64,000 nt of DNA from Rhynchopus euleeides (GCA_963210315.1 OY723246.1:1798001-1862000); one strand, 5' to 3'. Positions 20,014 through 31,381 are shown, counted from the first letter of the stretch. A program made the numbers and translations. Notes: generated from the letters alone by a model not told the origin.

Positions 20014-21870
20014 GCAAGTGGGAGGGGGGGTGGGTGGGTGGGTGAGTGAGTGAGTTGTGGAGATGGGTCTGATGGGGATGGGGGGGGTGGGGAAGGGTGT
20101 TGTGTGAAGGTGCTCTCTTGTTCCTCCCATGAAAGCAGGTTCCCCCTGGTTGCAAAATGCCTGTGTGTGTGTGTGGGGGGGGGGGGGGATATGATGTTCG
20201 CTTCCTTTTGTTTCCTTTTGACGCGGATGCGCCGATGGGGGTTTACCACAGCAGGGCCTCCTGTCAGTCGGGGGGTGTCAAGAGAGATAGCAGGGCAACG
20301 CTTTTTGGGCAACACAGGGGGAAATACCTCCACACCTTCACCATCTGCACAAACAAGATGGGCATGTTTGCAGTAAAAAAGAACAAGAAAAAGACAATAA
20401 AGGCTGCGGATCGCACGCTGCCTTCCGATGATCACGATTATTTCCGGGGAGGGGCTGTGTGAATGTTGTGTGTGGTGGCGGGGGGGCGGGGGGGGCGGGC
20501 GGGATGGACAAACACTATACCCGCCGTAACCCGGAGGAGTTTCGCTGTATGAGTATGAGTTGTGTTAGGCATTTTTCGAACACAGGGCCTCCCCCCCCCC
20601 TTCCCCCCCCTTATTCCCCTCCCCCCTGTGCCGGTTGGCGGCAGGGGGTTGGGTGTGCGGTGTGTGCGGCTGATGTATCTCTATATCACCCCCCCCCCCC
20701 CCCCCCAAACGCCAGACTATCTCGGTCTCAAATTGCACCCCTTCCCATCCACCCATCCGCTCGCCCTCTCGTGTATGTTGTGCGCACGGCCATTCCTAGC
20801 TCTCCATTCAGCCGACGGCACAGCATCACAGTTATTCAGATTCCACCTCGTATTGCAGTTTGGGCTAGCGTGCTGGCATCGCGGAGTGTCCCCTACAGTC
20901 CACTCCGTGAGAACCAAGCCCGCTATCCTACTCCCACTCTACGCGACACCACACGGTTTTTGATTCCGCCCCACAGCATCGGGTGGAGCTATATAGCAAG
21001 GGAGGGGTGGGTGGGGGGCGTGGGGGTGGGATTTGAGGAAACTGAACACAAAAAAAAAATCTGCCGCAGTTCTCTTTTTCAGGGCCACATCTTACCGCAG
21101 GCCCGGCCCGGTGGACGACGGCAGAGAAAAATTGTTCAACTTTGACCAAGACCCAGATGGAATGTCTGGATTGTCGCACAGAGGTATTCTGTGGGTTCTT
21201 CTGTTCGAGGCTGGCCTGCATATCCAACACATGATCCACGCGACACCTTGTGATGCCGCTTGGTCCTCTCTGGTCATAGTGGCAGTGTTTCCCGAGCGGA
21301 AGATGCTGAATTTTGGAAGCCCATCAGCAGGCGGAGGCGCGAACACACACCACACCGGCCCTCTCTGCCCATCTCTTCTCTCTCTCTCTGTCTATCTCAC
21401 TCCGTTATCAAGAAGGAAGCAAAACAAACGAACCAGCAGATCACCCCCCGTCCCCCTCCTCCCCACCAACCCCCGCCCCTCAGCTTTTTTGCAAGGCGAC
21501 ATATGCGAAGGGAAGGTGGGAGAGAGGGGCGGAAACCTCTTCTCCTGCATGATTTTCCACTTCTTCTCCACCCCACCATCCCCCCCCCCGCCCCCCCCCC
21601 CCCCCCCACACCCCCACACACCCCTGGGCAACTCACAACCTGGTTGAACCACACCAACAGAATACACGAGCACCCCCCCCTCGGTTCCTCCCTCCCTCCT
21701 CTCTCTTCGCCTTTGCCGCAGTTAACGGGTCGCCCACCGCTCCAACACACCTGCGCCTACACCCCATACATCCCCCCCCTCCCCCCCCCCCCCTTTTTCA
21801 AAAAAGCAAACAGATTTTCTTACCTATCACTCCCCCTGCTCTCCGCAGCAACAGCAGCCCAAAGGGAAGG
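20014..21870. other. Spacer rich in homopolymers and repeats
   Basis: No gene is supported; frames here are driven by C/G runs (20173-20186, 20689-20706, 21580-21607, 21780-21792). A segment at 20850-20945 matches, in inverted orientation, 37310-37415 (for example TAGCGTGCTGGCA and CACTCCGTGAGAACC). The spacer ends with a long pyrimidine tract and CTCCGCAG (AG at 21847-21848), a textbook trans-splice acceptor before the next gene. Confidence 0.65.
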
Positions 21871-22593
21871 ATGCAGCTGGGTGCGCTGCTTGTGGGCGCT
21901 GCAGGAGCCACAGCTGCAGCGGCGCTGGCGGCGTTTGCCTGCCAGAGCGCGAGGCGCAGGTGGAACACCGCTGCGAAGGAGAAGGGGAGGTGCGGGGTGC
22001 GGGTGGTGTGCATCTCCGACACCCACGGAAGGCACCGCGATCTCGATATGCCAGCGGGTGACGTGCTGATCCACGCAGGCGACTACACACACTTCGGGAA
22101 GCAGGGGGATGCTGAGGATCTGAACGAGTGGTTCCGGGGCCTGCCCTATAAGCACATCTTTGTCGTAGAGGGGAACCACGAGTCAAACGCGCCGTGGGCA
22201 GCGAAGGCGTCGTCCATCCTCAGCAACGCTGTGCACCTGAAGGACGCATCGGCCACCGTGGTTGGGCCCCGGGGAAGCTTGAAGGTGCACGGGTCGCGGT
22301 TCTACTGGCCGCTGCACCCCAGCGGGCAGTGCATCAATCCGTACGACACCATCCCGAGTGACGCAGACGTTGTCGTGGTGCACGGGCCCCCGGAAGGGCG
22401 CAACGACGCAGGGACCGGCTGTGCCAGCCTGCTGCGGGCAGTCCGCAGGGTGGACCCCGCTGCGGTGGTGTCTGGGCATATCCATCAGGCCTACGGCGTG
22501 GTGTCCGATGTAAGCGGTACCATATTTGTGAACGCCGCGAACTGCCAACGGGGGTACCAGATTGGGAACGCGCCAGTGGTCCTGGATCTGTAG
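21871..22593 (+). CDS. Calcineurin-like metallophosphoesterase, MPPED/239AB type
   Basis: 240 residues. This family binds two metal ions and hydrolyses phosphoesters; animal relatives (MPPED1/2) act as cAMP/cGMP phosphodiesterases, but the substrate here is unknown. A hydrophobic N-terminus (~residues 3-25, Ala/Gly/Leu-rich) is a likely signal anchor. All metal-binding motifs are present: SDTHGRH (~49), HAGDYT (~70), GNHE (~101), VVHGPP (~172) and SGHIHQAYG (~202), followed by the FVNAANC strand usual in the family. The start is fixed by the pyrimidine tract plus CAG 22 bases upstream. It has a paralogue at 35960-36667 with the same N-terminal anchor but degenerate active-site motifs. Confidence 0.93.
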   Translation: MQLGALLVGAAGATAAAALAAFACQSARRRWNTAAKEKGRCGVRVVCISDTHGRHRDLDMPAGDVLIHAGDYTHFGKQGDAEDLNEWFRGLPYKHIFVVEGNHESNAPWAAKASSILSNAVHLKDASATVVGPRGSLKVHGSRFYWPLHPSGQCINPYDTIPSDADVVVVHGPPEGRNDAGTGCASLLRAVRRVDPAAVVSGHIHQAYGVVSDVSGTIFVNAANCQRGYQIGNAPVVLDL

Positions 22594-23415
22594 TGGTGTA
22601 GTACTGATGGTTGTGTGGACAGTGAATGTCGTACCCACAGAGCAGGAGCTCAGTGTGCTCCCCCACACATGGTATTTCGAATATGGTGCTGGCTGCTTGT
22701 GTGTGTGGCAGTGGTCATCGCACCAAGAACAAGGACCCTGCTGCAAAAAATATGGTTCACGTGTTCAATCTGCAGAATGAATGTGGGGTTCACCGGCAAA
22801 AGGGAATCCCATACTGCAGAGAAACACCGAACATTGCTGCCCACCTCCTGTGGGCAGGCGATTCCACATTCGCATAAAGAGTGTACCCAGACTCCCGGGT
22901 CGTCCCGCACGCCAGGGTGTGGTCGTCGATACCAAAAGTGACAATGTGCGGCAACAGCGCAGCTGTCTCTGGCATGTGTGCAAATCATACCGTGCTTCTG
23001 AAAGTTACTCGTTAGAAACACGGTAGTTGCCAGAGACACAAGGAGATTGCCTTGCTCAGCCAACCCTATCCTCTGTGGCTGCCTCTGCTGCTGCACAGCT
23101 TCCACCAATAGCTCCGACGGGCCTCTCTATCCCAGCCTGTCTTGTTACGCCCCCCTGAGGGTGCCTACTCGTCTATCCCGGGCCGCTCATGGTCGTCTGT
23201 TACCCTGAGATGTGTTGCTTTGCAGTTACGTCTGAGATTCCGCCTTCTCAACACTGCCGGATGCGGATCTAGTGCAGCACCCCCCCGCCCCCCCATCAGA
23301 ACGGTTAGTGGCATCAGGTTCCAAAGGCGTTTCCAGCACTGCCGGTATATCCGGCTACAGACTATTCTCGAGTTGCCTTGCACCACATGCAGCCCCCAGG
23401 TTACACGGCAACGCA
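22594..23415. other. Spacer, nothing recognisable
   Basis: No coding or RNA signal found. The last ~45 bases (from ~23370) are shared with the start of the second unit at ~25460 and belong to the tandem duplication carrying the two GNAT-like genes. Confidence 0.55.
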
Positions 23416-24215
23416 ATGGGGAAGCGTCGCATGATTATCAAGGATATGAAGGATCCCCAGAACGAGCGGTACTATGGCAAGCTGCAGGCATTCTTGGGAA
23501 AGCGGTATTCGGCTGAGCCCCTCATGGTGGCTTCTTCCGCCGGCACCCAGATGTACAGCGATGTTTCTTTTGAGCGCCTCCGCAACTCACCATCTGCCAT
23601 CGCCTGTGTGTGTCTCGATGCAGACACGGACGAGATCGTGTGCACCATGTCGTTGATGGAGTTCGTCCGCGCCAGTGACGCGACGCCCGTCCCGCGGGAC
23701 TCATTGATGTTGCGGACGAGGTACATGAACCAGCTCGATGGTCTTTCTGGCAGAATCTAGAGCAGCAACACACCACTGACCCTGTGTACGCTGAGCTGCA
23801 CACCCTTCTGCAGCACGACGCCTGCACAGACCCGATGCAGCACAAGGTGCTGGAGATTGGCCGTGCCACTTCGGCTCACCCAGCTGCAACTGTGATGTGC
23901 CTGATGTGGCTCTACAAGTCTGCCCTGTCGCGTGGTGTGCGTGCCATTGTCGGAAGATTTAACGATACGATTGCGCGGTTCATGAGCAGGAACGACAAGT
24001 ACCCCATGAAAGTGCTCGCCTCACTCGAGTACAGGAAGTCCTGCCTTGGCGAGCGGCAGAACGGCGAGACAGGCGACGAGCCACGCTTCCAGTTCATGAA
24101 CACAAAGGTAAGCGCTGATGCAGACTTAGGCATTGTGCGTCGCCTGGTGGGACCCGACTACTGTGGGGGGAACCACTTCGGTGTCATTGGCCTGGCGATG
24201 GCAGCAAAGCTGTGA
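23416..24215 (+). pseudogene. Frameshifted copy of GNAT-like unknown gene
   Basis: Starts MGKRRMIIKDMKDPQNERYY, nearly identical to the intact copy at 25513. At 23740-23750 it has one base fewer than the intact copy (GGTCTTTCTGG against CGTCTTTTCTGG), so the frame ends at 23760. From 23784 the next frame continues the same protein to 24215 (YAELHTLLQHDAC to MAAKL). A separate 3-base deletion just downstream keeps frame. Substitutions are spread along the whole copy, so the duplication is not very recent. Either a pseudogene or a sequencing error in a functional paralogue; the remaining frame is uninterrupted, which leaves the error possibility open. Confidence 0.8.
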
Positions 24216-25029
24216 CCCATGCCCAACTCGGGTTGGCTGGTTTAAGCCGCTGTCTGCTGTTCCTTTGTGTGCTGCCAGTTTCACCGCGGGGTGGGCCCTT
24301 TGGTCTGCCTAATCCAGGGAGGAGAGCGTCTTTCCCACCTCACGTGATACGCACCCTTCGTTGTCGGTGGCCTGGGCACTGACCACGCAGAGCCGCATCA
24401 CACCCGAGGGTGTGCATCTTGCTGCAGCCCACCCCCCCTCGCTTCCCATCTTTTGTGACGTGTGTCTGCTGTGTGATCTGTGTTTAACTTGATCCCTCCC
24501 TGGTGTGCACCATTCACGGCCCCCGAGCCGCGGGTAGCGGTGTCTGCAGCCGGTGTGCCCCCGGTAGTTCAGGACTCTGTCTGGAGCAACATCACTGAGG
24601 GTGAAGGGTGGTGGTTTCGGAGGACGGTGCGAATGTGCTTGCCTTCTGTGCAGTGTCTCGGTAAGGATCTGCACGGGCAAGTACCAAGTTGAATTGGCCT
24701 CCAGACAGGCCTCTTCATTGCGGGTTGCCTCGCTGAAAGCTGTAACGTGCCTGCTTGTGCTGTCGCGTTTTGCGTGTCTTGTTATCGTGCGGTGGTCTTT
24801 CGTGGACTTCTGTTGCGATGCTCGCCAATCCAGCATAAATTACCGTGTCATGTGATGTCGTGTGGCTGCAGAGACACTTGCAGGCCCCGCGGTCTGCACG
24901 TGGTGCTCCTGGGTGGAGATGAGTTACTGAAGGCAGAAGTGGGTCAGGTCCCCCTTGCCCTCTATGCTGCTTCCACGCCACCACGTCCTGTGTGACCTTG
25001 TTGCCCGCTACATCACATGCGACAGACTA
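24216..25029. repeat. 3' flank of duplicated unit 1
   Basis: Non-coding. Blocks at 24390-24490, 24510-24600 and 24700-24830 recur, diverged, after the second gene copy at ~26730-26830, 27510-27600 and 27740-27872. The last block, 24830-25015, recurs at 35478-35655. Together these define a tandem duplication unit of about 1.65 kb (23370-25015). Confidence 0.75.
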
Positions 25030-25342
25030 CCGTATACGTAAATATTATGGAACGTAAATATTATGGAACGGGCCCATTTTTGGCCGGTCCGTTCCATAAT
25101 ATTTACGTTCCAAAATATTTACAGGGCCAGTTGGGGACTCGGTGGTGAGGACGGCTTGCGTCAGGAATCGCGCGAAAAGTGCACGAGTAGGTCCCGTCAG
25201 GGACTCTGTACGCCGTCCGATCACCTGGTCCAAGTCCCCGAGTCGCAGAAAGCCCTGTAAATATTATGGAACGAAAAAAATCTGGAACGCCAACCCACCA
25301 GCGTTCCATAATATTTACGTTCCATAATATTTACGTATACGG
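25030..25342. mobile_element. 313-bp MITE with GTATACGTAAATATTATGG ends
   Basis: Terminal inverted repeats of ~43 bp: the left end CCGTATACGTAAATATTATG and what follows is the reverse complement of the right end. Inner inverted copies of ATTATGGAACG(TAAATATT) add further pairing, and the centre has GGGACTCGG / CCCCGAGTC arms. No frame and no clear target duplication. It lies at the junction between the two duplicated units. Confidence 0.85.
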
Positions 25343-25450
25343 GGGGCCTTCGCTACCAGTCACTGCTCGTCACAGCTCGTCAGTCAGTGAGGGGAAGTGG
25401 GCCGTGGCTCACTTTTTCTCACTCAGTCACACTTGGTAGCGAAGGCCCCC
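25342..25450. mobile_element. 109-bp MITE with GGGGGCCTTCGCTACCA ends
   Basis: Perfect 17-bp terminal inverted repeats (25342-25358 and 25434-25450 by eye) enclose short internal palindromes around GTCACTGCTCGTCACAGCTC. A longer relative with similar ends and shared internal text (GAGTGAGAAAAAGTGAGG, CACTTCCCCTCACT) lies at 37302-37577. Confidence 0.8.
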
Positions 25451-25512
25451 ACGGTATTCATTTCTGAGTTGTCCTGCAACCCCCACAGCCCCCCAGGTTA
25501 CACGGCAACGCA

Positions 25513-26337
25513 ATGGGGAAGCGTCGCATGATTATCAAGGATCTGAAGGATCCCCAGAACGAGCGGTACTATGGCAAGCTGCAGGCATATTTGGCAAAGC
25601 GTTTTTCGGCTGAGTCTTTAGCGATGGCTTCTTCCAGCGACCCCATTCCCCTGACCCAGCTGTACAGCAATTATGTTTTTGAACGCATCCGCAACTCACC
25701 ATCTGCCATCGCCTGTGTGTGTCTCGATGCAGACACAGACGAGATCATGGGTACCATGTCGTTGATGGAGTTTGCCCGCGTCAGCGACGCGATGCCCGTC
25801 CCGCCGGACTCACCGATGTTGATGCCGATGAGTTACGTCAACCAGCTCGACCGTCTTTTCTGGCAGAATCTAGAGCAGCAACACACCACTGACCCTGTGT
25901 ACGCTGAGCTGCACACCCTTCTGCAGCACGACGCAGCCTGCACAGACCCCATGCAGCACAAGGTGATGGAGATTGGCCGTGCCACCTCGACTTATCCGGG
26001 TGCAACTGCGATGTGCCTCAGGTGGATCTGCAAGCGTGCCTACAATCGTGGTGTGCGTGCCATTGTCGCAAGATTCAACGACGCGGCAGCGCGGTTTCTG
26101 TCCAGAGCCCGCCATATGAAAGTGCTCATCTCACTCGAGTACAGGAAGTCCTGCCTTGGCGAGCGGCAGAAGGGCGAGGCAGGCGACGAGCCACGCTTCC
26201 AGTTCATGAACACAAAGGTGGCCGCTGATACAGACTTGGGCATTGTGCAGCACCTGGTGGGACCCGACTACTGTAGGGGGAACCACTTCGGTGTCTTTGG
26301 CGAGAAGGATCTCGCCAGTATGGTAGCCAAGCTCTGA
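25513..26337 (+). CDS. Conserved unknown protein, GNAT-like fold suspected
   Basis: 274 residues, intact copy of the duplicated pair. No family recognised with certainty. The pattern of a strand SAIACVCLDADTDEIMGTMSL, a helical middle (FWQNLEQQ.., LHTLLQHDAACTDP), an alternating segment MEIGRATSTYPGATAMCLRWICKRAYNRGVRAIVARFND, and then KVLISLEYRKS would fit a GNAT-like acyltransferase. However, the R/Q-x-x-G-x-G/A acetyl-CoA loop is not clear, so this is a weak guess. The start at 25513 lies 17 bases after a CCCCAG (25491-25496) that follows a pyrimidine-rich stretch and is shared with the first copy. No signal peptide or membrane segment is seen. Confidence 0.75.
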   Translation: MGKRRMIIKDLKDPQNERYYGKLQAYLAKRFSAESLAMASSSDPIPLTQLYSNYVFERIRNSPSAIACVCLDADTDEIMGTMSLMEFARVSDAMPVPPDSPMLMPMSYVNQLDRLFWQNLEQQHTTDPVYAELHTLLQHDAACTDPMQHKVMEIGRATSTYPGATAMCLRWICKRAYNRGVRAIVARFNDAAARFLSRARHMKVLISLEYRKSCLGERQKGEAGDEPRFQFMNTKVAADTDLGIVQHLVGPDYCRGNHFGVFGEKDLASMVAKL

Positions 26338-27872
26338 TCCGTGCAGCCTCAGGAACTGCATCCAGTGATCTCATGCCTGCCTGGCGAGGTCGAGTCGAGG
26401 GCACGCGTAGTGCCGTAATTGCAGAGCCACATCTCACCTCATCACAGGTCGAGGTGTGTGCGTTCTCCATAACCCCCCCCCCCCCACCCATTCCCCACGC
26501 TGAGTACATGTCGAAAGTGTTCCATTTCGCAACTTACTTCGCTGTAGATGTATCGATCAGCCTATTTTCCCCCGGGCGTTGTCGATAACCTTCAAGGCGG
26601 AGGGTCTCCCTGCCTGGTTTGGGCATGATTGTGCTCCTCGGCGCGATCCTCAAAAATGCCAAAATCCGTACGACCGACTTTGACCCCCCTGCCCCCCTGC
26701 CCCACTGAAAATGCCGAGCCACAGCACACCTCATGCCGGGGTGTGCGCCTGGCTGCAGCCTTCTCCCTTCCCCATCGCATCTTTCGCGACACGTGTCTGT
26801 GTGTGCTGCGCGCTTCGTGTTTTGCACATGTCACAGGTGTGGTACGGGAAATGCTACGGGAACGCGATGGGCTCGGGACTGCTGCTGGCCACTAATTCTG
26901 CACTTCATCACATTCCACTTCATGTGTTTTTGTTGAGGAAGCGTTCGCAACGTTCACAGCATGGGGGCCAAGCGTTTCGCGTAGTATTTAGACCATCACT
27001 CCTGTCTTTCCTCGCGTGCCATGCAGTGCGTTTTGTTGATTTCCCCCCCATTTTTTGCGGAGCTTCTAAGAAGGCCCCTCTCAGCAGACACCAAATGCCA
27101 CAGCTGGGGTCCCCAACAGCACATCAATCCCTGCTGATCAACGTCTCACCACCACCGGCTTTTATGGGGTGGTGCCTCCAATATTTGCCGAAATTTGTGC
27201 CTTGCAACACAGAGAGATGATAGCGGGCGAGACAAGAAGAAGGGCGGTCAACGTCCGAAGAACGTTGAACTGGAGTTGAAAAGTGTAGGGGTGATTCCGA
27301 TGGCCCTGCTTCCTTTCTGTGTCTGGCTGCCTCGTCTTCACAAAACCCCTGGAATGATGGTAAGTGTATCGGGTTGCTTGCTGTGGTGATGCGACTTTCT
27401 GTTCACGCGAGTGCGCACAGGAAATCGAATGAACCACGTGAGTGGACCAACACTACGGCATGGTGCACAGAGGAAAGGGGCAGCCCTGGAGGGGGCGAAT
27501 TCCTCTACTGTGCACCATGCACACAGGCCCCGAGCCACCGGTGGGCGGTGTCTGCACAGCCAGTGTGCCCCCGGTAGTTCGGGGCCTGTCTGGGGTGCAT
27601 CGGGGTTGCCTGGGCACGGCTGGCTGTAGAAACCTATCCAAACCTCGCTGGATGGTGTGTATTGCCTGTTTGTGATGTCGTGCTTTGCGTGTCTGGTTCT
27701 CGCGTCGGGGCCTGTCTGGGTTGTATTCGGGTTGCCTGGGCACGGCTGGCTGTCGAAACCCTTCTAAACCTCGCTGAATGATGCAACCTGCCTGCTTGTG
27801 CTGTCGTGCTTTGCGTGTCTGGTTCTTCTCTCGCAGCGGTCTTTTGTAGACTTCTGTTCCATGATCGCCAAC
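26338..27872. repeat. 3' flank of duplicated unit 2 with internal tandem repeat
   Basis: Non-coding flank of the second gene copy. At 27582-27708 and 27709-27836 a ~127-bp segment is repeated in tandem (GGGGCCTGTCTGGG...GGTTGCCTGGGCACGGCTGGCTG...TGCTTTGCGTGTCTGGTTCT). Unit 1 has one corresponding copy (24560-24780). The flank ends abruptly at 27872, where the large insertion begins. Confidence 0.7.
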
Positions 27873-28163
27873 CAGGCCTGGGCGGGGAACGAGCCCTTTT
27901 TCCAGGTTTTTTGAGTCGGGGAACCAGGTTTTTTCTAAGAATTTTTACAAGGGATTTTTTGCTCGCCCCCCCACAGTTTCCAGGCGCGTGCCCGTCAGGC
28001 GGGACCTTTTCTCTGATTTCTCTCCGCGTCATCATGTGACAGCTCTCGAGTGATGCCCAGATGCTTGCGGCAGAGAGTGCCCCTCATGCGCGTTACAGCT
28101 GAAAATGAATGAGGATCATCTGGCACTCGTTCTCATCGGGGGTTGTGCTCGGCAGGGACTCAC

Positions 28164-29946
28164 ATGAATCTGCCCCGTTAACGGCTACCGGGTATTACCG
28201 GGTATTACCGGGTCGAAAAACGGGTATTACCGGGTCCGGTAATACCCGTTTGCCCGGTAATACCCGGTTATAGCCCGGTAGCGCTACCGGGGATTTTCCA
28301 TGGGAATTTCCCTTTGTTTTTGGGTTGATTCCCTTCCCCTTAGCAGTGTGTTGTGGTCGACATTGGATTCTATGGCGCATGGGGTGATCGAAAGCTGGGT
28401 TCCGCAGTTCACGTCTGGTTTGTGTGGCTCACTGCAGACTTTTCGAGTTTCGCAGCAATGCTGACTACTGCACGGTGCCCACACACCACCTGAGCCCTTC
28501 CAGAGCCGGCGGTGTCGTCAGATCAGGCAGTCGAGCCACTGTTCCCGTAGCTTCCATCATTTAAGGACCTTGGTGCTTGTCGCAACACTTACCTGCGAGC
28601 AGCCAACGAGCATTATGGTACCGAGAGATGCTTCTTGGCATGGCCGGGCTTGTGGTTCCTGCCACAGCAGGTCACAGTACGGTGAGCGGACTTGCTATAT
28701 TTGCTGGGGTGGCTTCAACACGGGCTCGCCACTGGACTGCCCCCGGGCCAAGGTGGATAATCGCACCTGCCTTCGGGACGCTGAGTATCCGCCCCGTGTA
28801 TGATGAGCGGAAGCTAACCAGCCTGCAGTCGACCCACGTGGTGGCCTCACGACTCCCAGACAACGGCTGGTTTGGGCAGGTGGACGGGAAGAGCTGGTTC
28901 TGGAGTTGTGGTGTCGACACGTTTCCATTTTGAGAAATTCTCTGTGATACGCTCCACAGCAAGACGCACATTCCCATGTGAAGCCTCTCTGGCGACACCC
29001 TTGACAAGAGCACCTGGCACTCTGTACAGGACCTGCAGCTAAGATCCGGGCTGGTGCGGCAAGGTATTTGAGCGACCCCTTACGATATGATGCAATCCAG
29101 AGAAGTCCCAGCAAAACGTGGATTCGACCAGGCCCTCAATATATGCACGAGTTGCGCCTGCTTCTTGTCATCTTGCTTGGCTACTGGTCCCTCTGATAAA
29201 TCATCAGCTTGGTTCGAGTCGGAACAAGTCATGATGCATGCTTCAAAGAACTTAGCCTCGTGGACAGCCTGTTGTGTGACGACACGCTCTGCCTCCGTGG
29301 AAGCGGATGAGGCCATGAAGTGCATTGAAGAGGGAGGGAGAGGAGGCAACACACGGAGGACACAGGCACAGACAGGGGGGTGTGTGTCCCTCATAGATCT
29401 TGGTTGAACGAACAGGTGTTGGAATCAGGGCCTGGGCTCATTATCTCGACCTTTGTTTGTGTAATCATCAGGGCACGCCACGCCAACACAGCCCCCCACC
29501 GCCATGCCGCAAAGCCTGCCTCATAGATCTTGGTTGTACTGAACGTGGGTGTTCCCCAGCCGTTCCCACTCCCAGTGTTCCCAGGGCCGCCTCTGTGAGG
29601 GGTGGGCCAGGAGGGGCTGCAGAGGCTGGCCTTCAGAATAACGCAGGGGGGGTCACCTATCACCTGACATTCCCCCCGCGCACCTTCCCTTGGACTGCCA
29701 GACGGAAGATCACCAGAACCCTGCAGTTGATTCACTGCGACATCCCACGAACCATCCCTGTACCAAGGAAATCCCCACGGAAAATCCCCGGTAATACGAA
29801 AACGGGTATTACCGGATCCGGTAATACCCCCGATTTTACCCGGTAATACCCGTTTTTGACCCGGTAATACCCGGTAATGGAGGCCGATTACCGGGTTTCC
29901 GGTAATACCCGGTAATACCGGTTACCCGTTAACGGGGCAGATTCAT
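28164..29946. mobile_element. 1.78-kb nested element with GGTATTACCGG-rich TIRs
   Basis: Inverted ends begin ATGAATCTGCCCCGTTAACG on the left, with the exact reverse complement on the right. Each arm (~130-180 bp) is built from repeated GGTATTACCGG / CCGGTAATACC units that can also pair within an arm. Flanks are GGACTCAC (28156-28163) and GGACTCAA (29947-29954), a 7-of-8 match; alternatively a 6-bp GACTCA duplication if the element starts one base earlier. The interior has no recognised protein; the - strand frame ~29080-29330 (MHFMASSASTEAERVV...) has protein-like composition but no family. Confidence 0.82.
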
Positions 29947-29960
29947 GGACTCAATACACC

Positions 29961-30368
29961 TTGGCACTCTCGCAGGGCTGGACATGCCAGCAGCTGGAGG
30001 ACAGTTACAAAGCTGCCGCTCCCCGACGCCACCCACCTGCTGGCCCCTTCAGGTCTGAAAGCCCAAAAGCTCCCGGGGATTTTTGCAGTGGTGCGCACCA
30101 TATTCAGCGCAGTAGGGTGATCTCTCCGATTTTCCAAAACTGCTGGTTTACTGGTTTGGGGAACGGTCGTCGGCAGACCGTTGAAATGCCCATGTTAGCA
30201 AGGCACACTCACGTTTCAGGTAGCGTGTCGCGTGGCACGCATGTCGCGAACGCGGCAAGTGTACCTCCCAGGTGGGGAAGCCTCCTGTCCGATGTCAGTC
30301 AGGCTTCGAAGAAGCGCTTCATGGATGCGGCGCTGACCTCCTACGCTGCACTATACCCGGGGAAGTGA
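29961..30368 (+). other. Open frame of doubtful coding value
   Basis: An uninterrupted + frame of ~136 codons lies between two mobile elements and ends SQASKKRFMDAALTSYAALYPGK. It has no ATG near its start (the first in-frame ATG is internal, ~30186), no family resemblance and no upstream acceptor. It may be a fragment of a gene disrupted by the insertion at 28164-29946, or chance. Confidence 0.2.
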
Positions 30369-30830
30369 GATAGATGGACGGGCACACGCTACATGGGGGG
30401 TCTGGGGGGCGGAGCCCCCCAGCCGCCGGAGGCCACGGTAGTGAACATCTGTTCGTGTGGGCGTACAGATTCTGTGCGAGTTGGCTGCGTCCTCAGAGGC
30501 GACTGGAGTGGTTGGACCCCGACCTGCTGGAATTCGAAGGACTTGAGTACGAGACGTACGCCACAGGGGGGGTCTGGGGGGCGGAGCCCCCCAGCCGCCG
30601 GAGGCCACGGTAGTGAACATCTGGCTCTCCAGTTGGCCAGCAAGGCGAACGGTACGGGGGACAGACTTCCCTTCCATCCTTGTGCGCGCCCTGTCGACTG
30701 GGGAAAACTTAGAAAAAGTTTTTTCCTCTGCGAAACAACCTTAGAAAAAAATTCCCCTAACAAAATTGGTGTGGCTGGTTTCCCCCCTTCTAGGTACCCC
30801 AGAACTACCTTCAAACTACCTTTTTTTGGT

Positions 30831-31200
30831 AAAACACACCCCGTGTGGTAGAGAAAATACGGCAAGAGTCTCGGTGGGTCGGAAGAGCAGATGGTTCCCG
30901 CAACAGCTCCCGGGGAGCGGCGGGTATTTCGCATAGGATGCCGGATGTGTGAACACGTTTGTGCGGTTTGCCCTGTGTTGTGTGAACATATGTGTATGTG
31001 TGTGTGTATGCTCCACCCAACCCGACACATTTTCTGTACTTCAGACAGGTAAGGTCACTCGACACGCGGGGGGGGGGGTTTTGTTGTGTGTTTTTTCTGC
31101 CAGCCGACATCACTAGCGCCAGCGAGAAAAAAAATCAATGGAAGCGATCAATGCAAAAATCATCTGAAAGGAAGACTCGAGAGACTGCTGCTGTATTTTT
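30831..31200 (+). repeat. 370-bp dispersed repeat, copy 1
   Basis: Nearly identical (about 97-98% by eye) to 61334-61736 in the same orientation. The main difference is ~23 extra bases (around GCGTGACGAGTGACGGG) in the other copy. It contains TG repeats, the motif TTTTCTGTACTTCAGACAGG followed by TAAGG, and a run of G. It is not coding. Confidence 0.93.
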
Positions 31201-31381
31201 ATCTTTTTTTGGCGTAGGTGCCAAAATTATTTCCTCCTGTTAACTGGCGGCTGGAGTAACGGGTGTAATGGGTGAAATTTTTTGACCCATGGTCAAAATG
31301 ACCCCACCACGATCCGTACGAGTTCCAAATATTCAAAAGAACGAGGTTTTGGGAAAACCGAGGGGGGGAGGTCCCGACGGG

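Noticed and set aside
22594-23300. Short frames around 22615-23026 as small genes
   Set aside because: No upstream acceptor, no homology and competing frames on both strands; probably spacer.
27182-27873. CRISPR-like direct repeats
   Set aside because: Only two ~127-bp tandem copies with no spacer structure; a local tandem duplication in a eukaryotic-type sequence.
28577-28933. 118-codon + frame inside the nested TIR element as a transposase
   Set aside because: Too short, no ATG-supported conserved motif, no DDE or zinc-finger signature.
30831-31200. Spliced-leader RNA gene
   Set aside because: Only an 11-base leader-like match next to GTAAG; no recognisable leader 5' end, Sm site or tandem array. 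Reported as a weak motif, not a gene.
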